37,830 bases of DNA from Lutimonas saemankumensis (GTDB lineage: Bacteria; Bacteroidota; Bacteroidia; Flavobacteriales; Flavobacteriaceae). The translations under genes were made by a program, and so were the position numbers. The notes beneath the pieces were generated by a model. The model did no database searches. It worked only from the letters and a program-made list of their open reading frames with translations, and was not told the DNA's origin. Within the stretch, counting starts at the first letter, position 1. Each line of letters opens with the position of its first letter. Shown piece by piece: positions 1-7,720 of the stretch. The DNA lies in assembly GCF_020171465.1 (NCBI RefSeq), contig NZ_JAIUZR010000002.1, positions 1-37,830 of the forward strand, given 5' to 3'.

Positions 1-1
1 A

Positions 2-814
2 CAGACGGGAGGTGACACTTATCTTTGGAGTACTGGAGAAACGACCCAAAGTATTACGGTCAGTCCCACAAAGACAAAAGGTTATGAGGTAAAGGTAAAA
101 TCCGGGGATTGTGAGGATAGTGATGAAGTAAATGTATTTGTTGAATCCTTGATTGAAGAAGAAATTCTTGTTTCAGCCGGGAGTGATAGATCAATATGTG
201 TCGGAGAGACAGTTACATTATCTGCAACCGGAGGTGTCTCCTATAAATGGAGTAATGGTGAGAGTGGTAAAAGTATTGTTGTAAATCCTACCGAAACGAC
301 TACTTTTTCTGTTGAAGGAACTGATGGAAGGACAAGTGACACGGCCGATGTTACTGTGTATGTTGAAGATATTAATTTAGATTTAGGACGAAATTTAACC
401 ATTAAGCAAGGTGAAGAGGTGAAATTGACCGCATCTGGAGGAGATACATATGAATGGAGTAATGGTGAATCAACGGAGTCAATTGTAATAAGACCAGAGG
501 AGACTATTATAATAAGTGTTACTGCGTTTAAAAATGGTTGTCAAGATTCGGATTCTATACAGATTAGTGTAGAAAAAAACATCGAGGAAATACCTCTCAA
601 TCCGTCAATAGAAGTTGAAAAAAACTGGACAATCTGCGTTGGTGAAAAAATTGTTCTCAGCGCTAATGGAAACGGCAGTTTCAAATGGAGTACTGGAGAT
701 GAAAAAGCTTCGATTGAGGTGAGTCCAAAAAGAACAACGATTTACACGGTAAGTGCTTCAATTAATGGTAAAACTGTTTTGGAACAAGTTCTTGTTAATG
801 TGGATCAATCATGT
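2..814 (+). repeat. Ig-like domain-encoding repeat array (first protein)
   Basis: Degenerate in-frame repeats with a period of roughly 210-240 bases. Each carries a core reading tggagtaatggtga or a close variant, encoding WSNGE or WSTGE. The array continues past the left window edge. Similar cores recur at 3049-4101, a possible substrate for recombination between the two genes. Confidence 0.8.
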
Positions 815-1081
815 GGAGAACAATCAGTAAATAATTTATCCATTCAGGCTCATCCAAATCCTTCATATGGAGAAGTGAATTTTAGGGTAACTGGAATAGA
901 AAAACAATCAGAATTGAAAATTTACGACATTAACGGACGTTTAGTCTTTTTTGATAAAATTTCCGATCTTTTGATATTAAAGCAGATTACATATAACTTA
1001 TCTGAATTACCAAAAGGAGTCTACATAGTTCATGTCTCAAATTCGATTAAACAAATTACAACCAAAATATTACTAATATAA
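2..1081 (+). CDS. Ig-like repeat protein with T9SS type A sorting tail (5' partial)
   Basis: C-terminal part of a secreted surface protein. The reading frame is open to the left window edge, so the true start lies outside; the in-frame TTG at 149 is not a believable start because the repeat pattern runs straight through it. Three full Ig/PKD-like repeats of about 70-80 residues plus part of a fourth are visible. Each contains the pattern (C)xGExVxLxAxGG, then YxWSNGE, then SIxVxP and TTxYxV. They are followed by a Por-secretion tail of about 80 residues: HPNPSYGEV near its start, then KIYDINGRLV and LPKGVYIVHV. Known: such tails direct export through the type IX secretion system and attachment to the cell surface. 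Repeats and tail closely resemble those of the next gene, so the missing N-terminus may be a related beta-helix domain (inference). Confidence 0.9.
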   Translation, partial: QTGGDTYLWSTGETTQSITVSPTKTKGYEVKVKSGDCEDSDEVNVFVESLIEEEILVSAGSDRSICVGETVTLSATGGVSYKWSNGESGKSIVVNPTETTTFSVEGTDGRTSDTADVTVYVEDINLDLGRNLTIKQGEEVKLTASGGDTYEWSNGESTESIVIRPEETIIISVTAFKNGCQDSDSIQISVEKNIEEIPLNPSIEVEKNWTICVGEKIVLSANGNGSFKWSTGDEKASIEVSPKRTTIYTVSASINGKTVLEQVLVNVDQSCGEQSVNNLSIQAHPNPSYGEVNFRVTGIEKQSELKIYDINGRLVFFDKISDLLILKQITYNLSELPKGVYIVHVSNSIKQITTKILLI

Positions 1082-1230
1082 TTCATTCTATAAAGAGCAA
1101 TATACATCTTAAAAAGTCGTTTATACTTAGAATCTATTTTTAAATTCTCTCTCTACAGTAACTTACCTATTTTACTGTTACTCACAGAATTTATGATTTA
1201 TAAAGTTGTTATTGAATTAAAGAATGTATT

Positions 1231-4200
1231 ATGTCTTGTAGGATTTTATCATTGAAATTGGTGCTACTTTTCACCGTATGTTTATACGGACAGAACAAGG
1301 AGGCTTTTTTATCGAATTTTCGGATTGAATCAAGTAATCCGACAAGAATATATTTCGATGTCTCAGGAGATATTTCAACTTTGACTGTTCAGGGGTTTAA
1401 ACTTTCTCAAAATACGATTAAGGGAATAAACAGAGTAAACAACTTTTTTGAGGTCACTAAGGCTTTTACTTATTGGGATAATTCCACGATTCGGCTAGAA
1501 AATGGTGATGGTACCGTGGAGGATTTTAACTTAGTAGCGATAGAAAACAAGATTCAGCTTTCAGCTAATTTTAATCAAAGCTGGTATGTTGATTCAACTC
1601 GAAAATCTTCGGGTGATGGGAAGACACAAAATACTGCTTTTAAAAGTATATCTGAAGCTATTAAAGCTATAACTCAAGGAGGTGCAATTATACATGTAAA
1701 AAAAGGAATATATAGAAATGATGAGCTAAGATTATGGAATGCATTGCCAAAGACTTCAAAATCTGAGCCTGTAGTGATTCAAGGTTATAGCGAAATTCCA
1801 GGAGATTTGAATGGAATCAGATATTATAAATATGAAAAGGGTAAATCTCTTGATGGATCTGAAGCTCCTTTGATGGAAGGAGGGGATAGATCAAAAGGAA
1901 CTGGTCTATCATTAGCGGCTAGTGGAGTTACGAACAGAGATTATATCATTGTCAAAAATCTACAATTTCAAAACTTTCGAAAAGGAATTATAAGCAATGG
2001 AGGAAGTAACCTTGGATTGGATAATTGTGTCATTAGAAATTCTGGTATTGGGACAAGTGATAATGGAATACATTTCTATTCCGGTCAGAATAATAGAATC
2101 ACCAATTGTATTTCGATAAATGCGTCAGTTGCTGCTTTTAATATTGGTGGAAGTCACAATTTTGTCGCAAATTGCGAAGCTTATGGAGAGGATTCTGGAG
2201 CATTAAAAATGGACTACTATTACTCTGTGAAAGGGAGGAACAATATTTTTTTCAACAATTTATCGAAAAAGATTTTAAATGACGGAAAGGATTGGGAACA
2301 TGGATTTAGTTTATCTGGAGACATTCAAGGGGAGACAGAATATAATTTGATTCAAGGACATGAGGCTACTGGAGGGGTTAGAGGAGTTGAATTAAGAAGA
2401 GGTGGATGCGCATATAATGTAGTTCGAGGATTAAAAGCGTATGACACTGAATTAGGAATTCAAATAAGAGATGGAGCGAATAATAATGTTGTGGAAGATG
2501 GTTTGTTTGTTAATGTAAATAAAGGTATTGATTTTTCGGCAACGAAAGAGGCTGGCGACGGGAGCGCATATTACAATATATTGCAAAATCTTGTTATTGT
2601 AAATGCAAATTATGTTTTATTTCATAGGGGAAAATCAGAAGAGTACAAGCCTGAAGTTAAGGGAAATAAATTCTTTAACTTAACCATTTTTAATGCTTCC
2701 CTTTTTTGGAAAAACTATGAAATATTACCAAAATCATCATCCAACGAATGGATAAATTGTAATATTGTTAATGTTAAGAGTCAAGGATATAAAGTTGGGC
2801 AATCATTCTCCAATTCGAACTTTTTTGGAAGTTGGCAATCATTAGTGGGTTCTTCAAATATTTCTGAGGAACCTGGTTTTGTTGACCCGAAAACGAATAA
2901 TTTTAGACTTAAATCAACCAGTAAGCTTATTGATGCGGGTAAAGATTTGAAATCAGTCAAAACAGATTTTGAAGGTAATCACAGACCCCAGGGTTCCTCT
3001 TCGGATATTGGAGCTTTTGAATTTATTGAGAGATTGCAAGGATCCAATAATCTTGATTTGGGTGAAGATCGATATATTTGCAGCGGCGATCAAGTTGAAT
3101 TAAGCGCTAAAGGAGCTCAAAGTTACTTATGGAATACAGGGGAAACAACATCTAATATCTTTGTGAGTCCAAATAGAACTACAACATATGAAGTTATTGG
3201 GTATAATGATGGGATTTCGACATTGGATTCAATAACTGTATTTGTAGATCAGATTCAAGCATCGGCAGGAAATGATGTTTCAATTGATGTTGGGGAGTTG
3301 GTAACCTTAACAGCAAGTGGTGGAAATATTTTCTTATGGAGCAATGGGGAAAGAACGAAAAGCATAACTGTAAGTCCAAGTACTACAACCGAGTATACAG
3401 TTATTGTTTCAAATGGTAGCTGCGAGGATTTTGACCAAGTCATCGTAACGGTGGACACAAATCAAGAAAAGCCTAAAGCCAATGCAGGACAAGATGTTAG
3501 CATCTGCAAAGGAGAATCGATTACCTTGACAGCCTCAGGAGGTGAAAATTATCTTTGGAGTACGAATGAATCAACATCTAGTATTGAAGTAAATCCAACT
3601 GAAAATACTGTTTACAATGTAATCGTGTACAATAGTAACGGTTCTGATACTGATAGTGTTAATGTATTTGTGACAGATGTAGTAGCCGATGCAGGAGATG
3701 ATCGTACAATCGAACCGGGCTCTTCCATTACTCTTGTTGCCTCGGGAGGAGATGAATATATTTGGAGTAATGGCAGTAAATCTAGAGAAATAGAAGTTAC
3801 GCCACTAGAAACCACAGAATATACAGTTGTAGTGAAAAAAAATGGATGTGAGGATACAGACCAGGTGCTTATAACAGTAGTCGCTCCGGAAATTCAAATA
3901 TTTTCTGAAACAGGTAAAAATACTCTCTGTTCAGGTGAAAGTACGAATCTATATGTGACAGGTGGAGATAATTATCAATGGAGCACAGGTGAAACAAACT
4001 CAAGTATAAATGTGAGCCCGGATGAGTCTACAGTTTACTCAGTGAGAGTTGAGAAAAATGGAGAATATTATTTAGCTCAATATTCAATAAGTGTAATAAA
4101 CTGTAACCAAAATGGAGTGAATACGAGTTTCAGTGAAGATCTTACAGTTTATCCAAATCCTGGAAAAGAGTTTATTAATATAGCAGTTCAGAATGATGAA

Positions 4201-4383
4201 TCAGAAAGTTTTGATTTAAATATTTTAAATATGGAAGGGAAAATTGTGCATTATGATAAAATTTCACAAAACATATCTGGATTTTCAAAACAAATAGATG
4301 TATCGAGGCTTTCTAAAGGGGTGTATTATTTAAGAGTGTATAATGCGAATAATTTAATGGTCAAAAAAGTAATGGTTCTTTGA
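1231..4383 (+). CDS. Secreted parallel beta-helix protein with five Ig-like repeats and T9SS tail
   Basis: A 1050-residue exported protein. Residues 1-20 form a signal peptide (hydrophobic VLLFTVCLYG, cleavage before QN); the Cys at 17 is not in a good lipobox. Residues about 25-110 look like a beta-sandwich. Residues about 115-600 are a right-handed parallel beta-helix of the pectate-lyase / PL6-like type: it opens with YVDSTRKSSGDGKTQNTAF, continues with HVKKGIYR and many N-x-I/V coil repeats (NNRITNC, NNNVVED), and closes with LIDAGKDL and SSDIGAFEF. Five Ig-like repeats follow at about 607-673, 676-741, 749-816, 818-884 and 888-957. A T9SS type A tail (VYPNPGKEF, LSKGVYYLRVY) spans 966-1050. 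A polysaccharide lyase or epimerase acting on an acidic glycan outside the cell is plausible, but no catalytic residues are assigned. It converges on the minus-strand gene with only 14 bases between stops. Confidence 0.9.
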   Translation: MSCRILSLKLVLLFTVCLYGQNKEAFLSNFRIESSNPTRIYFDVSGDISTLTVQGFKLSQNTIKGINRVNNFFEVTKAFTYWDNSTIRLENGDGTVEDFNLVAIENKIQLSANFNQSWYVDSTRKSSGDGKTQNTAFKSISEAIKAITQGGAIIHVKKGIYRNDELRLWNALPKTSKSEPVVIQGYSEIPGDLNGIRYYKYEKGKSLDGSEAPLMEGGDRSKGTGLSLAASGVTNRDYIIVKNLQFQNFRKGIISNGGSNLGLDNCVIRNSGIGTSDNGIHFYSGQNNRITNCISINASVAAFNIGGSHNFVANCEAYGEDSGALKMDYYYSVKGRNNIFFNNLSKKILNDGKDWEHGFSLSGDIQGETEYNLIQGHEATGGVRGVELRRGGCAYNVVRGLKAYDTELGIQIRDGANNNVVEDGLFVNVNKGIDFSATKEAGDGSAYYNILQNLVIVNANYVLFHRGKSEEYKPEVKGNKFFNLTIFNASLFWKNYEILPKSSSNEWINCNIVNVKSQGYKVGQSFSNSNFFGSWQSLVGSSNISEEPGFVDPKTNNFRLKSTSKLIDAGKDLKSVKTDFEGNHRPQGSSSDIGAFEFIERLQGSNNLDLGEDRYICSGDQVELSAKGAQSYLWNTGETTSNIFVSPNRTTTYEVIGYNDGISTLDSITVFVDQIQASAGNDVSIDVGELVTLTASGGNIFLWSNGERTKSITVSPSTTTEYTVIVSNGSCEDFDQVIVTVDTNQEKPKANAGQDVSICKGESITLTASGGENYLWSTNESTSSIEVNPTENTVYNVIVYNSNGSDTDSVNVFVTDVVADAGDDRTIEPGSSITLVASGGDEYIWSNGSKSREIEVTPLETTEYTVVVKKNGCEDTDQVLITVVAPEIQIFSETGKNTLCSGESTNLYVTGGDNYQWSTGETNSSINVSPDESTVYSVRVEKNGEYYLAQYSISVINCNQNGVNTSFSEDLTVYPNPGKEFINIAVQNDESESFDLNILNMEGKIVHYDKISQNISGFSKQIDVSRLSKGVYYLRVYNANNLMVKKVMVL
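3049..4101 (+). repeat. Ig-like domain-encoding repeat array (second protein)
   Basis: Five degenerate in-frame repeats of about 210 bases encoding the LTASGG / YxWSNGE / SIxVxP / TTxYTV pattern. They match the array at 2-814 in style and partly in nucleotide sequence; tatctttggagtac occurs at the left edge and again near 3550. This suggests spread by duplication. Confidence 0.8.
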
Positions 4384-4397
4384 CACTCGTCTTCTCA

Positions 4398-5285
4398 TTA
4401 ATTTTCGGATAGATTTAGTAGATTGCCATATTTTTTATCCCATTCGGCTGAAACAAAACCGTTAAATCCTCCTGCCGGATGGAATGTGATTTCCCCGAAG
4501 TACAGTATTTTATCAACCTCATACCAATCAACTCTGACAAAATCAAAGTTCCTGGCAATTTTCTCTGAATATTTTATCATTTTTTTTAAGTTGAAAGGTT
4601 CTTCAACCTCGGAATCTGAGGAATGACCTTTTTTGGTTAAAATGTTCAGAATCTCTCCATCTATGTCTAATTTGTTCCAATCCTTGTCATAAAAAAATCT
4701 TAACTGATCTTTCTGATCTCGTTCCGTATCTACCTGAATTAACAAGACCCTCCCGTTAAAACAAAGAAATTTGTAATCATTTGGTATGTTATTATTTTTG
4801 TCAAGAAGTAACTTCTCGATTAAAATTCTTGGTTTTATATTTTTATACTGCCATTCTTTATCCACATTATAGTATCGAGTCTTTAATTTTTTTTCAAATC
4901 TTGATCTTAATTCTGGGAAATCAAGCTTGGTCTTTGACATAACTATTTGATTTCCTTGAGAATCATGATTTGTCTTAATTATAAATGGGTAATCAGGAAG
5001 TCTTTTAGGATGTAAATCTTTCACGTTCTTAGTTGAAAATAACAATGGTACTAAATATTTTTCTCCTATTTCTTCCGATATATATTTACGCACAGCATAC
5101 TTGTCTGCGCAAATAGTATGAAAATCAGATCTATCATTTAATTTAAGCCATTGTATTTTCTCCGTAAATAATTGAGGATTTTTTAAATTCGGATACTTGC
5201 CATTTCTTTTCTTGTACAAGATCGTTATATATAACGAATCTGGAATGAACCTAGATAACCGTATAAAAAGATTTTTAAATTTCAT
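4398..5285 (-). CDS. TupA-like ATP-grasp protein (putative glycan-modifying or glycosyltransferase)
   Basis: A 295-residue protein on the minus strand. The N-terminus reads NPQLFTEKIQWLKLND followed by CADKYAVRKYI, the hallmark opening of TupA-like ATP-grasp proteins found in capsule and LPS loci. Further family motifs are IIKTNHDSQGN (nucleotide-binding loop), PNDYKFLCFNGRV, FVRVDWYEVDKILYFGE and ITFHPAGGFNGF near the C-terminus. Known: the family is named after the teichuronopeptide protein TupA, and members often annotated as glycosyltransferases may instead form amide bonds on acidic sugars. It is the only convincing gene in the window on the minus strand, converges on the beta-helix gene and diverges from the main operon. 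A role in adding an amino acid to a uronic acid of the same polymer is possible (inference). Confidence 0.85.
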   Translation of the reverse strand: MKFKNLFIRLSRFIPDSLYITILYKKRNGKYPNLKNPQLFTEKIQWLKLNDRSDFHTICADKYAVRKYISEEIGEKYLVPLLFSTKNVKDLHPKRLPDYPFIIKTNHDSQGNQIVMSKTKLDFPELRSRFEKKLKTRYYNVDKEWQYKNIKPRILIEKLLLDKNNNIPNDYKFLCFNGRVLLIQVDTERDQKDQLRFFYDKDWNKLDIDGEILNILTKKGHSSDSEVEEPFNLKKMIKYSEKIARNFDFVRVDWYEVDKILYFGEITFHPAGGFNGFVSAEWDKKYGNLLNLSEN

Positions 5286-5808
5286 CTAAAATCTGGATTT
5301 AATCAGTTGCTTCTATAATTCATGTTCTATTTTCAAAAATACAGAAAGAATTAGTAAAAACTGGATTAAATCGTCCAAAGTTATACTTAAATTGGGATTC
5401 AATCGTTATACTATTTTATAAATAATATATTTGACGAATTTAAAAAGTTTATTATAGTTTCCCCTGTTATTATATAGTCTTTTCTTAAAGTTGAAGTATT
5501 CTGATTGTCAGTTTAATAGAATCATTGAGCAATCAATTAAACATCAACTATCATAAAATTTCATATTCGACAACAGAGTTAGCCATAATTTGACTTTTTT
5601 GAGTCATAAGCAAGTAGGTTCCTTATACCTATCCTGTCATTATTGTGAGTTTTTCTCAAAATCAATTGGGATTGACCATGGCGAAGCCGTTTATATTTAT
5701 CACATATCTTAGCTTATTTAATAAAATAATTTAATGCTTTTTTTATTAAGTTTAAAAATCACTTTACTAAATTAGACAACAATATATTTTAATCAAAAGA
5801 ATTAATAA
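5286..5808. other. Non-coding divergent intergenic region upstream of the main operon
   Basis: 523 bases with no believable gene. It separates the leftward TupA-like gene from the rightward polysaccharide operon and so should hold both promoters. On the minus strand 5334-5341 reads TATTTTTG, an exact TAnnTTTG, about 50 bases upstream of the leftward start, but I see no well-spaced -33 TTTG partner. On the plus strand 5747-5754 reads TAAGTTTA, one mismatch from TAnnTTTG and about 55 bases upstream of the 5809 start. TTTG followed about 20 bases later by a TAnnTT match occurs at 5430 and 5589. Two short hairpins (gact/agtc near 5592, tgag/ctca near 5646) lack T-tracts. A long leader is possible but no known riboswitch is recognised. 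Confidence 0.5.
5334..5341 (-). promoter_or_regulatory. Possible Bacteroidota -7 element for the TupA-like gene
   Basis: The minus strand reads TATTTTTG, matching TAnnTTTG, 49 bases upstream of the start codon at 5285. No convincing -33 TTTG lies at the usual 19-21 base spacing, so this is a weak candidate in very AT-rich DNA where chance matches are common. Confidence 0.25.
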
Positions 5809-6780
5809 ATGAAAAACTTTGCACTTATCGGAGTCGCTGGCTATGTAGCTCACCGTCATCTTAGGGCCATAAAAGAAACAAATAATGATCTTTTGGTTGC
5901 CTTGGATAATTTTGATAGTGTTGGGATTATGGATAGTTTTTTCCCCAACGCATCTTTTTTTGTTGAATTTGAAAGGTTTGATAGGCACATTGAAAAATTG
6001 AGGCGTAAAAATATTGATTTGGATTTTATCAGTATTTGTACCCCGAACTATTTACATGATTCGCATATTCGAATGGCTTTAAGAAGTGGAGCAAACGCTA
6101 TTTGTGAAAAACCTTTAGTTCTCAATCCTTGGAATTTGGACGCATTAAAAAACATTGAAAATGAATATGATGGCAAAGTGAATACTATCTTGCAATTAAG
6201 ACTTCATCCGAGTATTATTAAGCTTAAAGAGAAGATATCTTTAGCATCTGATTCTAAAATTCATGATGTTGATTTGACATATTTAACTTCAAGAGGTAAT
6301 TGGTATTATACTTCCTGGAAAGGTGATATATCAAAATCTGGTGGAATAGCCTCAAATATAGGCATTCATTTCTACGATATGTTATCTTGGGTATTTGGAC
6401 CCGTGAAATCAAATATTGTTCATCTCCATACTCACGATAGAGCAGCTGGTTTTCTTGAATTTGAAAAGGCAAGAGTCAGATGGTTTCTTTCAATTAATGA
6501 TAAATTACTCCCTAAAGATATTCAAGAAAAAGGCCAAAGAACTTATAGGTCTATAACAGTAGACGGAAAGGAAATTGAATTTAGTGATGGCTTTTTCGAT
6601 CTACATACAAAAAGTTATGAAAAAATTCTTAGTGGAGAAGGTTTTGGAATTGAGGAAGCAAGACAATCAATAAATATTGTTCACCAAATCAGAAATTCTG
6701 AGACTCTTCCGCTTCAAGGAGATTTTCATCCTTTAGCAAAGTTTGATCTATCTCCACACCCTTTTCGAAATAAAAAATAA
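5809..6780 (+). CDS. wbpB: WbpB/WlbA-like UDP-GlcNAc-uronate 3-dehydrogenase (Gfo/Idh/MocA family)
   Basis: A 323-residue NAD-dependent oxidoreductase. The N-terminus has the Rossmann motif LIGVAGYVAHRHL, followed by ALDNFDSVGIMDSFFP and FEFERFDRHIEKLR, which I recognise as characteristic of WbpB/WlbA. The Gfo/Idh EKP motif is at residues 100-102, and GGIASNIGIHFYDML carries the conserved active-site His. Known: WbpB/WlbA oxidises C3 of UDP-N-acetylglucosaminuronic acid on the way to 2,3-diacetamido uronic acids, working with the aminotransferase WbpE/WlbC and the acetyltransferase WbpD/WlbB. Neither partner, nor a UDP-GlcNAc 6-dehydrogenase, is in this window, which is odd. It is the first gene of the long rightward run; the next gene starts 8 bases after its stop. 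Exact substrate is inferred. Confidence 0.82.
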   Translation: MKNFALIGVAGYVAHRHLRAIKETNNDLLVALDNFDSVGIMDSFFPNASFFVEFERFDRHIEKLRRKNIDLDFISICTPNYLHDSHIRMALRSGANAICEKPLVLNPWNLDALKNIENEYDGKVNTILQLRLHPSIIKLKEKISLASDSKIHDVDLTYLTSRGNWYYTSWKGDISKSGGIASNIGIHFYDMLSWVFGPVKSNIVHLHTHDRAAGFLEFEKARVRWFLSINDKLLPKDIQEKGQRTYRSITVDGKEIEFSDGFFDLHTKSYEKILSGEGFGIEEARQSINIVHQIRNSETLPLQGDFHPLAKFDLSPHPFRNKK

Positions 6781-6788
6781 GTTTCCCG

Positions 6789-7709
6789 ATGAAAGTCATT
6801 AATTTTCATGAAATAAATTCTGTTTCAGAAGCTAAATGGTTTGAAAAGGTAATTAGTCTTTTGAAATCAAAAGATGCAGTATTATCTTGTGACGACTTGA
6901 GAAGCAACATTGAAGCAAATAATTACAAATCAGATGGTTATCTATTGACAGTTGATGATGGTCATGAATCCTTTAGAGAATTTATATTTCCCATAATCAA
7001 AAAGTATAATGTACCTATAACATTATTCGTTTCACCTAAAATATGCAAGGAAAAAAAGAATTTTTGGTTTCAAGAAATTAGAGGTTATGACAAAATAGAG
7101 TCAAAAAAAATAATTTCTGAAATTATTGATATTGACGCAGAGAAACTCGATAAAATTAATTTCAAATCAATCCTTAAATCTCTTGATATTAATACAATAC
7201 ATGAGTTTATAAGGAGATACAAAAAAATAAACGGAATATCAGAGATTCCACCTCAAAATGTTACTGTTGATGACCTAAGAATTTTTCAAAAATCAAATTT
7301 AGTAACAATTGGTGCTCATACGATGAATCATCCGATATTAAAAAATGAGACGGATGAAAATTCTAAATTTGAAATCAAATCCTCTATTGAACAGTTAAGT
7401 GATATTCTGAATAAGAATGTACATTATTTTGCTTACCCAAATGGAATCCCTGAAATGGATTATTCAATACGAGAGATGCAAGAGTTGATCGCAAATGGTA
7501 TCTTAATGGGGTTTTCGACCAAATTTAAGCCAGTTAGTGATAAATTTGGTAAAATGGAAGTCCCAAGAGGGGAAATAACTGATGGACAATTTGGAATTGG
7601 AATGAAATTATGGTTATGGGAGTATTGGAGAGAGCTTGTAAATTTGAAAAATGGAGATATTGAGAATGATGACAGAAAAAGGATGATTAATTTAATTGAA
7701 AGCAAATAA
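6789..7709 (+). CDS. NodB-fold polysaccharide deacetylase family protein (CE4-like)
   Basis: A 306-residue protein with the NodB homology fold and no signal peptide, so probably cytoplasmic. LLTVDDGHESF near residue 56 corresponds to the catalytic TFDDG motif, with Val in place of Phe. GAHTMNHP near residue 177 is the metal-binding H-S/T-xx-H-P motif, and YFAYPNG is the next conserved motif. Known: family members remove N- or O-acetyl groups from glycans or precursors. A segment of roughly 80 residues between the first two motifs (rich in Lys and Ile) looks like an insertion. It lies 8 bases after the WbpB-like gene and 11 before a glycosyltransferase, so it probably acts on a lipid-linked intermediate of the same unit (inference). 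Two further NodB-type genes lie at 28023 and 28791. Confidence 0.8.
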   Translation: MKVINFHEINSVSEAKWFEKVISLLKSKDAVLSCDDLRSNIEANNYKSDGYLLTVDDGHESFREFIFPIIKKYNVPITLFVSPKICKEKKNFWFQEIRGYDKIESKKIISEIIDIDAEKLDKINFKSILKSLDINTIHEFIRRYKKINGISEIPPQNVTVDDLRIFQKSNLVTIGAHTMNHPILKNETDENSKFEIKSSIEQLSDILNKNVHYFAYPNGIPEMDYSIREMQELIANGILMGFSTKFKPVSDKFGKMEVPRGEITDGQFGIGMKLWLWEYWRELVNLKNGDIENDDRKRMINLIESK

Positions 7710-7720
7710 TTTTTTAGAGA

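Noticed and set aside
1155-1178. Seven-base-pair hairpin (ACAGTAA / TTACTGT) between the two T9SS genes, considered as a terminator
   Set aside because: The loop is ten bases, the stem is AT-rich and no T-tract follows. It may influence transcript ends but cannot be called an intrinsic terminator.
3049-4101. Regularly spaced repeats considered as CRISPR or a DNA satellite
   Set aside because: The repeats are about 210 bases, in frame and degenerate, and encode Ig-like domains; there are no identical short repeats with unique spacers.
5678-5734. 18-codon frame MAKPFIFITYLSLFNKII in the divergent intergenic region
   Set aside because: Too short, not adjacent to a gene and with no recognisable family or coupling.
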